DNA of 64,000 bases from Cloeon dipterum (Eukaryota; Arthropoda; Insecta; Ephemeroptera; Baetidae). The stretch is taken from assembly GCF_949628265.1 (NCBI RefSeq), contig NC_088790.1, forward strand, positions 8,684,545 to 8,748,544, read 5' to 3'. Below, piece by piece: positions 1 to 14,200 of this stretch. Both the position numbers and the translations under genes were made by a program. The notes under the pieces were generated by a model. That model had not been told where the DNA came from. It saw only the letters and a list, made by a program, of their open reading frames with translations, and did not search any database. Positions within the stretch are counted from its first letter, which is position 1. The number at the start of each line of letters is the position of its first letter.

Positions 1-1038
1 TATTTCATCGTGCTTAGTTCGATTATTGTTTTGCTAATCAGAACAAAGTCAAGTTAGCTAACGCCCCAATGAACAAAGAGCAATAAAACCTCTTTCTATC
101 AATCGTTGCAGGAAATTTAGCTTGGCTAATAATTATCGAGGGCTAGTGCGGTGCGTAAAGCACGACATCAATCTTACCTTCAAATTGTTGCTTTTCTGAT
201 AATGATTTATTGATCACACAGCAGCAGCAGAGACGGTGACGGAAATGGAAAGCTCCTCACTACAAGTCGAACCTGCCATTTCTTTTCTGCTCGGCAGAAA
301 GAGCCGCCGCTGCTATTCTATCCGCCTCTCGGACACGAAAGAGCCACTTTATTTCCTGCATGTCTTTTCGTAGTTTTAATTGGAAAACCATCGATTTCCT
401 CCCGGACAATGCCTCGGCGAAATTAATGTGTCGACGCTGAGATTTCTTCCGTGAATAAAAAAATCTAGCGTAAGATATCAACCAATTTGTACCTTTGACC
501 TTTACTGCTAAAAAACATGAAATCGTAAGATATTCTGTTTTAAATATTTTCCCCATCGCTGTGGCAATCCCCAATTTCATAATTGAAACAAGCGAATCAC
601 AATATCACCGATTGTGACGCAAAGACAACTTTTCGCCGATATTATTGATCCGTTTGGAGGCCATTATGCTGCCAATAAAGGTTCACCGTTGCGGAAACAA
701 ACACAACATTTCATTATGCGTGAGTGTAGAGCGCCTGTCTAACAAAAACACGAGAGTTTTCCCCTATCCCTAGTATAAAAAATATTATGTATCTATTCAG
801 TCATGTGTGCGTGTGCGTGTTTTCATTTCATCACTCGGAAGAGGCGGCAGATGCTGTAGCTTTTGTGTCTGTCGCTCATTATGACGAAAAATGCGCTTTC
901 ATCGAACAGCGACGGCTCCAAATGGAATGGAAATTGTTTTTGATCCACTCTACATAAAATATCGGGGCTCGTATAGCAAATTATGCAGTTTGTCCAAACT
1001 CATGTTTTTTTCATGGCGTTTGCAAAACAGAAGCCTAC
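1..1038. other. Probable RasGRF intron 2 (left edge)
   Basis: This stretch lies downstream, on the minus strand, of the second RasGRF exon, which ends with a GT donor at 1038-1037. I see no further exon with a family match and no RNA gene. It is read as the start of the next intron, running off the window. Confidence 0.55.
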
Positions 1039-4000
1039 CTGTTTGTTGTCGGTGCCGTCTTTGTTCTTGGCCGCCGATCCGGCCGTGATGAGTCGCTCGC
1101 AGTAACAGCCTTCCAGCAGGAGCACTCCCGATGGCCTGTTACACGTGTCCGACTCGTAGTAAAAGAGCAGGTTCTGCAAAAAAGAGTGCAATTTTTTTAA
1201 TTCTCCTGGTTGCATGAACTGTTTCCTAAAATCTTCAATTTATTCATTACATTTTTTTTTATTCTCGTGTGTTTCTTTTCCATTTTATTTCACTTATTGA
1301 AGGTTAATCGTGTTTTAGAAAATATAAAATAAAATCAGTTTTCCTTTGTTACGCTATTTAGTCTATTTTTCCTGTGCTCAAATTAGCAAACACAAATTTC
1401 TCTTCAAAAAAACGTGACAACCTTCAATCGAATTTTAATTAGTTTCCTAAATCATAAAAAAGTATAATTCCTGTCCCATAGAAGAGGTTAAAAGCTCAGA
1501 AACAGAACATTTATGTGGAAAAGTAATCTCCGTAACCCAGGAAACGATCTATTCCTCCCCCTTTTCAAACACTTGTTATTCGTGATGCTTGAGAAATCTA
1601 TTTTCTGTTCCGAGAGTTGCAGACAGCTCACTTCCTCTTTTTCCCACGATCGCTTCCAAAAGGTCTATTTTCCCTGGTCGGTTGAAACGTTATTCACAAC
1701 GCCGTGCGTGCGTTTGATAGCGGTGCCAAATTGACAGAGTGCGACTATGTACATGAGTGTCAGGTTGCAGAGAGGCGAAAGGGGCTCTGTGCGGCACTCG
1801 AGGCCGTCACACAGCACTCGGATCAGACAATGGGGCTGTTGCACGTGATCGCCACACATGCATGGAATTGCTCACTTGCACAATGGAATCCTGCCGGCTA
1901 CGCGCTTTGAGATCTAGTCATTTTCGCCCTCGTGCAGACAATAGGGCTAATTTCAGTGCTTGCCTCTCTGCTGTCCATATTGATTGCCGAGGATTAATTT
2001 GTCCTCTTTGCGCCGTTGACACGCCTCAACGCAAGCTGCGTATTTGCCACTCTGAAACTCCCAATCAATCGCATTCAAATCGGAAATTGCTGATACGGAG
2101 TGTGCCGTGAAATTCGCTAATGGATTTCCTTATGGCTGCATGATAATTTTAGCTATTGGCGATTGATGTGCAGAAGACGGTTATTTTGTTATAACCGCAC
2201 GGGCATCTAACGATCCGCATTAATAATTCATCATTACCGGACGTTCAACGACAGGTGAAGGCGGTCCATTGTGGTGTGGGTGCGCATTGTGTTTCGTAGC
2301 CCCGACGCGCAATCAGCAGCTATAAATTCAGCGCCCGTGCACGTCTGGGGCATTGTGCCGGTGGCGAAATTCACCGCAAGAGGAGGCATATCAGCGGCCG
2401 TCTCAACGCGCTGGCTGCCTTTATTGAGAGGCGAGCGTGATCGATATTGCTAGATAAAGATCCTCTTCAGGAGACCCAATAATTGGCTGCAAAAGTAAAT
2501 TTCCACGCCGCGAGCACACCAAAAACTTTCTCCCGAAATGACAGGCATAGCTTTTATTTCGACATTAGTCAAAGTGGCCTGGATCAGCTAATGAATATGA
2601 GCGCTCCTGCCTGATGTAAATTTAATAACGCCTGAGGCCGGACGCGCGCAGATACAGTTTCAGAGGACACTTTTCTACCATTCTGGTTACCATCTCAATG
2701 CACGCGTGTCGCTTTGTTTCTTTCCTGAGGCACGTAATTAAAACTCGCGAGAGAAGAGAGGTGCAAACGACCGCCGCACGCAAACTCGGCTCAAATTAAT
2801 GAAGCTCCATGACATTCGGTGCCCGGGAAAAAGGCAGCCGGGTTTCAGGAAACAAAACACTCCGACTGTGAGACTGGAAACAGATTTTTTTAGTTAGCAC
2901 AACCAAGCTATAGAATTTTGTTTTGTATTGTGTCAAATTGAGAGTGCAGCTTTTTTCCAGGTATTAGAATTTAATATGGAGGTGAATATTGAGTGTTTAT
3001 ATTAGGGGGATTTCATGGATTTGACTCCATGCTTTGGCGACGGGTTTTTATCGAGCTCGGATACTTGATTTAACATAATCTATTATTCCGGTAAGACACC
3101 AAAACCCGCTTGAACCAGGTCCGTTGCAATTAAATGCTCTCTCCACAAAACTTGCATTTTTGGGTCACTATAACTGCAGTGTACTCGAATCCAAACGAGA
3201 CCCAAAAGATTTTCTTGTTTTGGCCTAACAGGAAAATTAAAACTGGGAGTTAATAGACCGAAAATTCGCAGTGTTTAATTTAAGCTCCATTCGGCCGAAA
3301 ATGTATCAACGAAAAATAAAATATAAATAATTTATTTCTGGGGTCGGATTTCCACGCTGAAACTTTTTGAAGAAATTTTTGTATTTCGATCGGTATGCCT
3401 CTATAACCCACGAGTCTAATAATATGGTTAAAACACAAAAGCACATTTTATTCATGGCTTTAGTTTGATGAATTATTTGGCAAAGGTCACAATGGTACTT
3501 TTGGGTGAAACTCTAGCTAATTTCAAAAAGATGAATACTTCATTGGTGAATAGGTAAAATCTAGCTAAAAGATTTTCTACGATGAATCATCCTTCTCTGG
3601 GCTTTATGTCAGCACAGAAATCATGTTTGAGAACGGTGTCGAAGCGCTGGCTAGTTAATGAAGCGCGAAGCAGGGGTCGCACTCGGGTAATTATCCGGCC
3701 ATGCTCGCGACCAGGGATAATTAAATAATTGCGATGATGGATGAGCAGAGAGCAGGCTTATCGCTGTCCAGCTGCCAAATAGAATGCGTCAGTCCTTTGA
3801 AAATTGGCTCCGACTCGGGCGAAGCAGCAACTCGTCTTTATCTATTTATCTGCGAGAGGTGGAATTAGCCTGCACGCGCGCACTAACGAGTTTCCCCAAT
3901 TCAAAACGAGACCCGGCCGCTTTTCTATCTGTTCGACTTCTTTTATACATCAGTTGGTAATGCAAGTTGAAGTTTGCCTCTGCCTGGGAAGAAAATTCAC

Positions 4001-7000
4001 CCCTCTTGAATCTACCTGTGTGCTGGCCGCACTGAGAAACCAGGAGCGAAAAATTGCACGGACCGACTCGTTTTTCGCTCGTTACGGCTGACGCGCTCGT
4101 GCGTTTGCATTAAGCGCGCGTGTGAAACGACACTCTCGAGGGGGGCCAAGTAAAAAGCAGCCTACTGGCGCCGTCAAATCTGTTACACGTCGTTATGTTA
4201 AAATGGGCTGATATAACAGACGGGTATAGCAAGGTTGTTTGCAGCGTTTTGTTAGCTTTCAATTAACATGATTTTACGTTCGCTAAACCTAATTATAAAG
4301 GCCCACGCAGATAGGGCAGAGAGCTCCAATTTTCAAAGGCAAAATTAACGGTTTTAGCGATGCTACTTTTTTTAATAATAAGTATTGAAAAAAGGCACTG
4401 CTTGCTCAGCAGGAAAATAAATTTAAATATTCTCCAGAACACTAAACCCCGATGTTCTTCTCGGTTAGCATAGCCGAACTGTTTTAATCCTCTCGATTCA
4501 CCGATTCTACATCAATACCCTTTCAAAGATGTTTCACGAACAGCCCTGGGGGGAAATACTTCAAGCATAAAAGAGCGCTCCTAGCTCGCGGAAATACTTT
4601 TCTGACAGCGGCTGCTCTTTTTTTCCCCAAATGGCACAAAACCTGGCCTCTCGTGTTTTTGCACCGGGGAAAATTGAGAAGTATGACCTCCTTTCGCTCG
4701 CACCTTTCCTAACACACGCTTGTCGTCGTGCACTCTACGAAAATAAATCCGCAGAGAGGCAGAGTTGGCAGCGAGAGAGAGAATTAAATCTCAACGCTCA
4801 TATGCAGCATTTTTACCGGCCCGCAACCCCGTATTTACGTTGTGCGCGTGCACGTACTCACATGCGGCGAATTTATTACTTTTTGCGCATTAGGGAATAC
4901 GCGTTTATTACGCGTGCCGAGCACCGGCCGGGTTGGGCCGGATGGATTCGCTCGGCTAGGCCCTGTTGCCACTGCTGATTAGCAGATTTACGCGCAGGTG
5001 GTTCTTCTTGATTCGCATCCGGACCCTTCTCTCTCTCGAAACTGGCAAGCGCCGACCGTATTAAATATTCATCCACCTGATAGGATTGCATTTTGCCGAG
5101 GGGCTCGAAAAATAGAAAGGAAATTTTTTGAGAGCGGTTTTAGACCAAATTGAATTATATTTTCATTTTTCTGAATGAAAAACGATAGTTAATAAATTTG
5201 TTTGAACCATAAAGCCAACTTAATCAATAAAACATGGACAAGATGAAGACGTGAATTGCGGGAAAATTGCTATCACCGGCAAGAGAAAATGAATTTTAAT
5301 TGGAAAAATGTAAATGCGTTCATTGCAATTCCATCATGACTAATATAAACCACTTTCTTGAGCGTCCTGTGAAACCAATGTCTTTTACCAAAGGAGCGCT
5401 CTTGTAAAAAAATGGAAAGCTTCGTACGTCATACACGTATAATGAATAATAATTATTCGACTCTAATTGGAAATAAATGCACGGAGGAAAAATTAAAGGG
5501 AAATGCTTTTGATGCGTTTATAATATTTTCTAATTTTGCTTAGCTTACAAATATAATATTTAACGGCCATTTTGCTATAAATTTCTCTTGACTGGGCAGC
5601 TTCAACTGCCATCAATTACAAGAAGGCTTTTTTTCTTCTAGTTTTTAGGCTTGTGGATTGTTGATAGACGTAGTGGTGTCGCACGCTCTTTTTGTTTGTG
5701 ATCAGCAATTAGTTTAGTTGATCGTATTCATTGACTAAAAATTCGAAAATTTCTGCAGCTACAACTGTGCCGTGAATTATGTTAATTAGTAAATGTACTG
5801 CAGAATTTGCCTATGGGGCCGAAACGGCAGTTCAAGAGCAGGTTTAAAAAAATGTCTTATTATACACTTGCTAACTATCCTAGAGCCATTTATTGTAATT
5901 TTCTCTTTCCAAATTAATATCACCTCTAAATTTACCCATTCACTGATTGCAAATAAATTCGTTCCCATTGAGGGGGCTTATAAATCAATTTTTCTAAGCG
6001 TCCAGCTCAGCTGTGTTGTATTTTTTGGCCATACTTAAAATAATTTTAGCTCATCCGCACGTTTGACAAACCATGATTAATTTTATAGTTTGTTTTTTGC
6101 CTCATGCTTAACAGGTAATTTTTCACTTCAAAATTTACCAAAACTAGGCATCAATTACAGTTAATTGAAACCATTGCCACCATAGCATTCACAAGAGATC
6201 GACTGTCAAAAGCGGAAGGAAGCGCGCTCTGTGTGACGATGTTGACTTTATAACTAATGAATACGGGAGTCAAGCGCGCATCAAAATCGTTCGAGAGAAC
6301 TTTGTTTATTTAGCAGCTAGAGTAGCAAATTTTCTCCGAATGTCGCAAAGCAAAGCGTGTTAATAAGAGAAAACGCGGTGGAGTTGTCAAACAGCTAGTG
6401 CTGCGGCAGGCAGTGGGACTTTCCGGCACAAGTATTTGGATAAAACCGCTCAGAGGCGCGTGTTTGCCCGTTGCGGTCGAAATTATTCCTCATGTTGGCA
6501 AAAGGGCGGCACAGGCTGTTCGAGCCGTCGCACCGCAAAGACAGCTGCCACCGTACCGAACGATGGATATTAATTTTCAGGTCACTCGTGAGTGATATTC
6601 GTCCGTCTCGGGCCGATGCGGAAAATAGTTCACTGAGACCACCTTGCTATTGAAATGGATTTCAATACGAACAGTTTTGTGACAGCGTAAATGGAAATAT
6701 TGCATCGCTTCCATTATTCAATTTTATTTCCATTTTCTCGCACGTTGCAGCATCGGTTAATCAATTTAAAAATTCACGACTGTATGCGCATCCCTGCTGC
6801 AAAGCACATTCATAAAATTGAACAATGTTTTCAAAGTTGATTACAAGCTCGGCCATCACGTCGTGCGGCGGTACGAAAGTTTTATGACGCAGAGAGCGTC
6901 CATAAAACTTGGAAAGAGACGCCTGTGCTCCATTACCGGCAGCACTTCGCTCCATAACCCTTTCATGCCCTCTTCGTTTCAATAATAAAAGGGAAGAAAA

Positions 7001-10000
7001 ACACCAGTCGATCACTCCCGTTTAAAACGGCACGCGAGGCAAAATCGATGCTCGCCATTTAGCGAGCGAAATATATCTAAATAAGGTCCCGAAATAAAGG
7101 CGGACACAAAGGGAGAGAGGCTTCGACAGTGGCTCGGCGCATTCAAATTCAAAAACATGGCGAACAAAAGCGCCGCCCGTTCATCAAGCAGCCGACGTGG
7201 CGGGTTAAACAAAGCCGGCAGCCGTCGGAATGCAACCCGCACAGAGGCAAAAGCCTGTGCGAATCCGAGCGGCAGATCTCGCTCTTTTTTCTCCAGCAGC
7301 CTCACTGCTGACGACACCGCGCTGATCCATCGCCGGCAAAATATTTTTCTTTCTTGCCGCACGCAGATCGATCCGCACACGTCCTCCGCCTTGCCTTACC
7401 CGCGGATTTGTGTACGTACACGCACCGATCGCTCGAACCAACAAATTTATGCACCGAGCAAACATTGTCGACGCTCTACCGGATTTGCAGCCCGTCGCAT
7501 CCCAAAGCGTGATCGCGATTGCTTATTATATTGTGAAAAAATAATGCGTAAATCAGCATACAATATAATCCTATTGAAAGCAATATTGTCAGGAACGTTT
7601 TGAACCTTTTTAAAAAAAATAACTCCATGGCAGGGTATTTAAAATTGAAAATAAAACGATGATTTTAAGAGGAGATTTTGCCTAGTTAGGTAAGCTCATT
7701 GTCAGCTCAATCTTGAGAAAACCTTAAATTTTTGGCCGTGCCCCGTAAGGTCATTTGAAAAGATGTTTTGATATTGCTCTATTTCCACTCAAACTTTGAA
7801 AAGTTAATTTATTTATCACAGGCTCTAACACCTTGATATTAAACATTTGCGAAAGCCTTTGGTATTCGAAACCATTAACAGACGGCGCTACCGTATACTC
7901 CCGATTTTAAGGCACTTCCACCTCGATTCAGGACATAATCCTGCTGCCGTGCTTTCAGCCCTGAAAATGATTCCTTTTAATGTACTGATAACCAAAATTT
8001 ATTCTACCAGCTGTAGAAACGAAATGCACATTTTTTTATAAAAAGTATTTCTCTTTTGTTTTAAGCAAACCAAAAGAAATTATTTTAAGGGCTAAATAAG
8101 CAGCAGCAAGATTGAGTCTAATATTACAACGGAAGCTCCTTAAAATCGAAAGTAATTGCTGGCGTCATCTAATCTAATGGCATCTTTGTACGCTTAAGGG
8201 GCTTCTGCAACTAGTGGATGTGCCAAATACAATCCGAAATTAGAAAATTTGAATTTGATAAGAATTCTATCAAACACAAACATAACGAAACTCCCTTGGT
8301 TCCCAGCAAAAGCGGAAATTTTTCCGCTAAGCTGAACCTTCCAAAAAATACAAAAAAAAAACGAGAGATACGAATCCAGTTACTTTTTTGTACTCTCCGC
8401 CTCTCGCCCAACAAAAGATTAATTGAATTCGGCCCAATTGCCTCGAGTGTGCCGGTTCAGAGCAGTTCGTTTGGCGGAAAGAAAAACATTGAGGCAAGCG
8501 CGGCGGTGGCACAACAAACGATGGAATAGCAATCATTGAATCAATAAACGAGGAAACGCGCTGAAGCCTGCGAGGTCGTCACAAATTTATCACTCTGCTC
8601 GGCGCCCATCTGGGTCTTGGCTAACTTCATCTCGCGCTAACTCAAGAATCCGGTCGGTTTTATCTCTGCTTGCAAAGCAAACTGGAGGCAGGCCAACAGA
8701 GTTCTTTTTATTGACGGCATTACTGTTACTTATCGATGGAAAAAGTGCTGCTCTCATCACTGATCTGAATTTTCGATTCAGCGCAGAGATTACGCGAATG
8801 CCGTTTCAGCGGGAATATTTTCATTTGTAAGGATTTCGCAAGTGCAAAATTAATAATTGCAGGACGGGGAAGACATTTCCAGCTATCTATTGTGTATTCC
8901 CGCCTATTGCATGTTGTGCTTTAGACACAACTTTACTCACAAACACGCAAGAGATCCAAGATTTTGAAGTTATGCAACCGTTATAGCCAATGTGCTGAGC
9001 GGATTGCCTGCGCTTAATATTTCAGGGGCTCCAACTTCCGTACATCCCTTCTTGAATGATACAAGAAATAACTTTCTTCCTCTTTTAGATTTGTTTCGAA
9101 GGAAAACGGAGGAAAACAAACAAAATATATTTTCTGAACTGATCCCTGTGAAATCAAGCGGCGAATGGGAGGAAATGACACAAGGAAAAGTCGCAAAATT
9201 GGAATTCTCATCATCAGCGCGTTTCCGTCGCATTCTAGGTCAGCTGCTGCACTAAATCAAACCATCTTTGAAAAAGCTAGTGCAGACAAAGCAGAGGAGA
9301 CTTGTTGCACAGCGCACAGCAACAGCCAGCGCGTCGCGTGTGCGAGCGGGAAAGAGTCGGTCGGTCGGTCGGTCGGACGGCAGAAGGACTGAAGCCCAGT
9401 GATGTTGATTAGCGCGCGTACACACAAACAGGCCTAAGGCTGCTTTGGAAATTGCAGCCGCACCTAGCTCGGATGCGGCACACACGCGCGTGTGTCTTGT
9501 GTGCGTCGTTGTTTGACTTGCTTTGTCTCGTGGATGCTCAACCACTCGCAGGCATGTACTCGTTCTAACAATGTTGCAGCAGCTGTCGCCGTCAGTTGAG
9601 CAGCACCGGTTGGTTGCGGGCAACATCATCTCGCAGCTTTTATTTTCATCTGACTGATGGGGAGGAAAAGTAGGTGAGCACTCGCAGTGTGAATAGCACA
9701 AGGATAATGAGCTATCCGACTTTTTCCTTGGGAAAAATCCATTTCTGCTGTAGAGTGGTTTATAATCCCGAATTCACACATCTGCTGTTACAGAGTTTTT
9801 GGCGCATATTCTCGCAAAGGTCACAGGTGAGAATGAGAATGCTGGTGATAGGTTTTTCAATAACGGCGTAACCAAATAAGCGAATCAACCGTGCAAGCGC
9901 TCCCAGAAGAGATGTTAAGGTTTATTGATCTGGCTCCGCGAGCGACGGGATATCAAGTGATGTATAAATAAATTCGGCCGCCGCTTTACGGACCAATACT

Positions 10001-11161
10001 CGAGACGCATTTTGTCGACGGTAATAATATCACAGGCGGAAAGGTGCTCTCCTCTCCTTGTGTGTCTAAACTTTGACAAAGTTTGCGTGCGTGTGTGATA
10101 TGAAAAGGCAGGCGAAAGAGAGCGAGAAAAAGCTGCGGCCCAAGGGTGATTGCAGTCCTGCCTTGAATCACTTTGTCCGCGCATTTTTCCCCGCCAAGTT
10201 TCTTGCCAACTGCGAGAGAGACCTCTCCTCGGGGAACCGCCACCACGACAAACTTGCCTCGTCTTATTTCCTCTGAAATTCGAATGTTTCTAGCATAGCA
10301 CTTAGGAAAAGGCGAGTTTTGTTTCGCATTTGCGGGTTGCTTATTCACAAGGCAAACGACGTGCAATTCGCTTGACGTGAGTGTGTTGGGGAAACCTCAA
10401 TGGCTTGGCAGGTTGACAATGGTGTTGCCAGCAGAAGGCAACTTTGCGGTATCAATACAATTCTTGGTTGAAAGTACAATCATAAGAAAGAGCTAACTGC
10501 GAGAGAGAAAGAGAACGACTGCGTGTAATTTCATTTTCACTTCATTTTTATTCTGCTTTTATTCTAATTTGGATACTTTCATGAAAGAATTCATTGTACA
10601 ATCTTTAAATCAGTATGTAAATTTACAATTTAGGCTAGGAATGACTACAGAGGGAAAAAGAATTATAATACTTAAAGGATTTAATTATTCGTACGTCAGC
10701 GTTTTACTTCAGAACTCGTAATTTTAAAATATTTTTAGGAAAAAATGCAATACTCAATTTATTAAAGTCTGAATCGCTCTATGCTGTTCGAATTATACAA
10801 GTTATCAGAAATACATTAAAATTTTTGTTAACGTCACAGCAGATATTTCTCATTTAGAGTGTACCGTGAACATCCCCCAATAACACTAATTAATCACGAC
10901 AGTCGTTTACGGATTTTCGGGCAACGCCATCAGTCGAAACGGAGTGATGATCTGTCATCCCAATAGAGAGGCTTTCAAAATCTATTCACAGCTCGAGCTT
11001 TCAAGCGGCATTGTCATTAATCCTTCCAAATACTAGGAAATTCTTACTAATTGCAGCAACAAGTAATAAAAATGGCGGGATGCCAAATTTGGCCTGGAAA
11101 GCACAGGCTGAAATCAATCGGCAAAATTGGGTAAATCGCGGCCACACACGGGCACGAGGGA

Positions 11162-11232
<71 letters not shown>

Positions 11233-14200
11233 CGCTCTACGCTGCGGTAGCAGCAGCTCTTCCCATCATCCCGTGGGGTCAACACTGACGTCATTGCGAC
11301 GTCGGTACCTGTTCGAGCTCCACAGGCGGCACACCAGCAAATCCTCCATTGCCCCTGGCCTGGCGTACGCGCGGCGAAACGTATTTTTGCCGCTGATCAG
11401 GTTAATTAAGGCCTGCGAGCTAACGCCTCCGCTCGTTCGCCTCTTGGTCAGACGAAATGGTCCCTAGAGAGGAGAATCTAATTGAATTCTGAATCGCCCT
11501 GAAATAATTTTCAAGGCCCCTCCATTAATTTCATAAGAAGAACAAGAAATATACGAATTTCCCCTTGATAGAAAAACGAAGAAAATTGTGGAAGCGTAAA
11601 TATTGAATTCAGAAAGTGAGAAACTAATAATTCGAGAGGAAAGTGTAAAACCTACACAAAATTGATTATTGTTCACCCAGCAGTGACTGTGACAAAGTTT
11701 TATTTAAAAATTACTTCAAAATATCTTACTACCAAAGCATACATTGTATTTCTTAGCAGTGCATTCAAGCAAGATTTCATTTCGCTAAAATAACCATCGC
11801 TGTAATGAATAAGTCGCTAAAGTTTCGCTTCCCAGAGGGTTTTCCTGTCATCCCAAGACTGATGAAGACAACTCACGCTAAAATTGCAAAAGTGCGCCTG
11901 GGCATAGGGCGGGCGCGCGGGTTTTTTCACCCTCGCCGAGTCGCAGGCAGACAAGCGAAATGATACTCCGCACAAATAGTCACGCGGGTGCATCTCCATT
12001 TAGCTGTCAAGACGGCGCGTCTTTTCGAGTGATGTTGTCAAGAGACAGTGCAGGGGCAGAGAGAAACCGCCGGCACTCGTTTTCATATCTCGCACTGCGT
12101 ACTGCAAAATGCGCCCGCGGCCCAAACTTTTAAGTGGATGCCGACGAACAAAGTTTTTAGCGGAGGAAAATGACGTTACACTTTGAATGAGCGTTTTGCT
12201 CTCCTGGAAAGTTTCTTTAATGAAAATGAATACATTCAATGAAAACTGGAAATGAAATCATGTTTCACCATGCACTGAAGACAAAAGACACACATAAATT
12301 CGCTTTTTCGCAGTTCTTTCTTAGTGCGTGGATTAACTATATTTTTTCTAGCATGATCTTCTGTGGCACTTTGATTTGCGTTCTTTTTCGATTAAACGGG
12401 GACACATATTTTTCATCTTAGGGATGTTTGCCTGGGGATAAAAAATGAATAGTCCTCCGTAACCTACATTTTTNNNNNNNNNNNNNNNNNNNNNNNNNNN
12501 NNNNNNNNNNNNNNNNNNNNNNNNNNNNNNNNNNNNNNNNNNNNNNNNNNNNNNNNNNNNNNNNNNNNNNNNNNNNNNNNNNNNNNNNNNNNNNNNNNNN
12601 NNNNNNNNNNNNNNNNNNNNNNNNNNNNNNNNNNNNNNNNNNNNNNNNNNNNNNNNNNNNNNNNNNNNNNNNNNNNNNNNNNNNNNNNNNNNNNNNNNNN
12701 NNNNNNNNNNNNNNNNNNNNNNNNNNNNNNNNNNNNNNNNNNNNNNNNNNNNNNNNNNNNNNNNNNNNNNNNNNNNNNNNNNNNNNNNNNNNNNNNNNNN
12801 NNNNNNNNNNNNNNNNNNNNNNNNNNNNNNNNNNNNNNNNNNNNNNNNNNNNNNNNNNNNNNNNNNNNNNNNNNNNNNNNNNNNNNNNNNNNNNNNNNNN
12901 NNNNNNNNNNNNNNNNNNNNNNNNNNNNNNNNNNNNNNNNNNNNNNNNNNNNNNNNNNNNNNNNNNNNNNNNNGTGCACTTTTTCCCTCGAGCTACCAGG
13001 TGAGCGCCGGCGGAGAGCCGCCGGGAGACGAGAGAGCATCATGAAATTCTGCCGACCGTCCGCCAACGAACAATAATTTTTCTGCTATTATTAGATTCTT
13101 GCCTCGGTGGGAAAAGCACTCGGATTTATTGCTCTCGCTGAAACGCAAATTAAATGGCGCACCGCGTGGTGCAGATTTATTTGTGGGTGCCGTGACAAAA
13201 ATGATGGCTCGTTTGTAACGCGAGAGTTGTTGCGCTCTTGTAATTAGGCTCTCCCGAAGAGCGGCGCTTTTGATGACAAAATTGGCCGCTAAGCTCATTA
13301 GTTTGTACACCGAAAGGAAAACACAGGTGGAATATGACGCTGGAGAAGTTTTTGGCTCTGAATTTAAATTAGGAGGACTACTTGGCATCGAGCGAGAGAC
13401 GGGAAAGTCGTCGGTGTTTAAAGTCGTTAACAGATGGCGGCACCGTTCAATGGCCAGTTTATTGTATGTGCTGAGCATGATACACAAGAAAGCTCAATAT
13501 TTTCCTTCGGTGTATTAATATAAAAGCTTCACTGATTGTAGCAGTAAAAGATACTTGTGAAAATTGTTTTTTGTCGCAATTTTTATCACTTTGTAGAATC
13601 CACAACAGCGCACGGTTAAATCCAAAATCACGGAACAGAACGTATAAACGGACCGAGGTATACTGTAATGTCGGTAGCGTCGAGCTCTAAATGTACGCGT
13701 CTGGACACTGGTTAATGAGTTTCCACTTTTATGCGTTGCATAATTGAAAGGCACGTGTGCCGGAAAAAGGCGCAGCTTTTTGACTTGCAAAGCACACACG
13801 CCAAACAAAGGCCGTGGAAAATTTAATCTCGACGCTTTTCCGGTGTGTTATCATTGCACGGCCGCAAAGCCGCGAGATTACTTTCCCCCCGCCACATGCA
13901 TCTTTCTCTCTGGACGAGAAAAATTACGAACGAGACGACGCTGAGGAATGAAAGGGAAAAATAATACACGCCGTACAGCAGGCCCAACTTTCTGCTTGTC
14001 GAAAAAAGGAAGAAGACACAAGTCGCAATTTCCGGAGAGCAATGTACGTTTTTCCCCTTGGTATTATACACATTTCTTGGAGCGGCCTGCTGTTTTCCTG
14101 TGCATTAAGAATATAAAATGCAAATATGAATAATGCCGTTTTGCATGAGATGTTCATCTGCATAAAAATGCGACGTTGACGCAGTGGCGCTCAAGGAAGG

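Noticed and set aside
12464-13066. 200-codon frame across the N run
   Set aside because: The translation is almost all X; artefact of the assembly gap.
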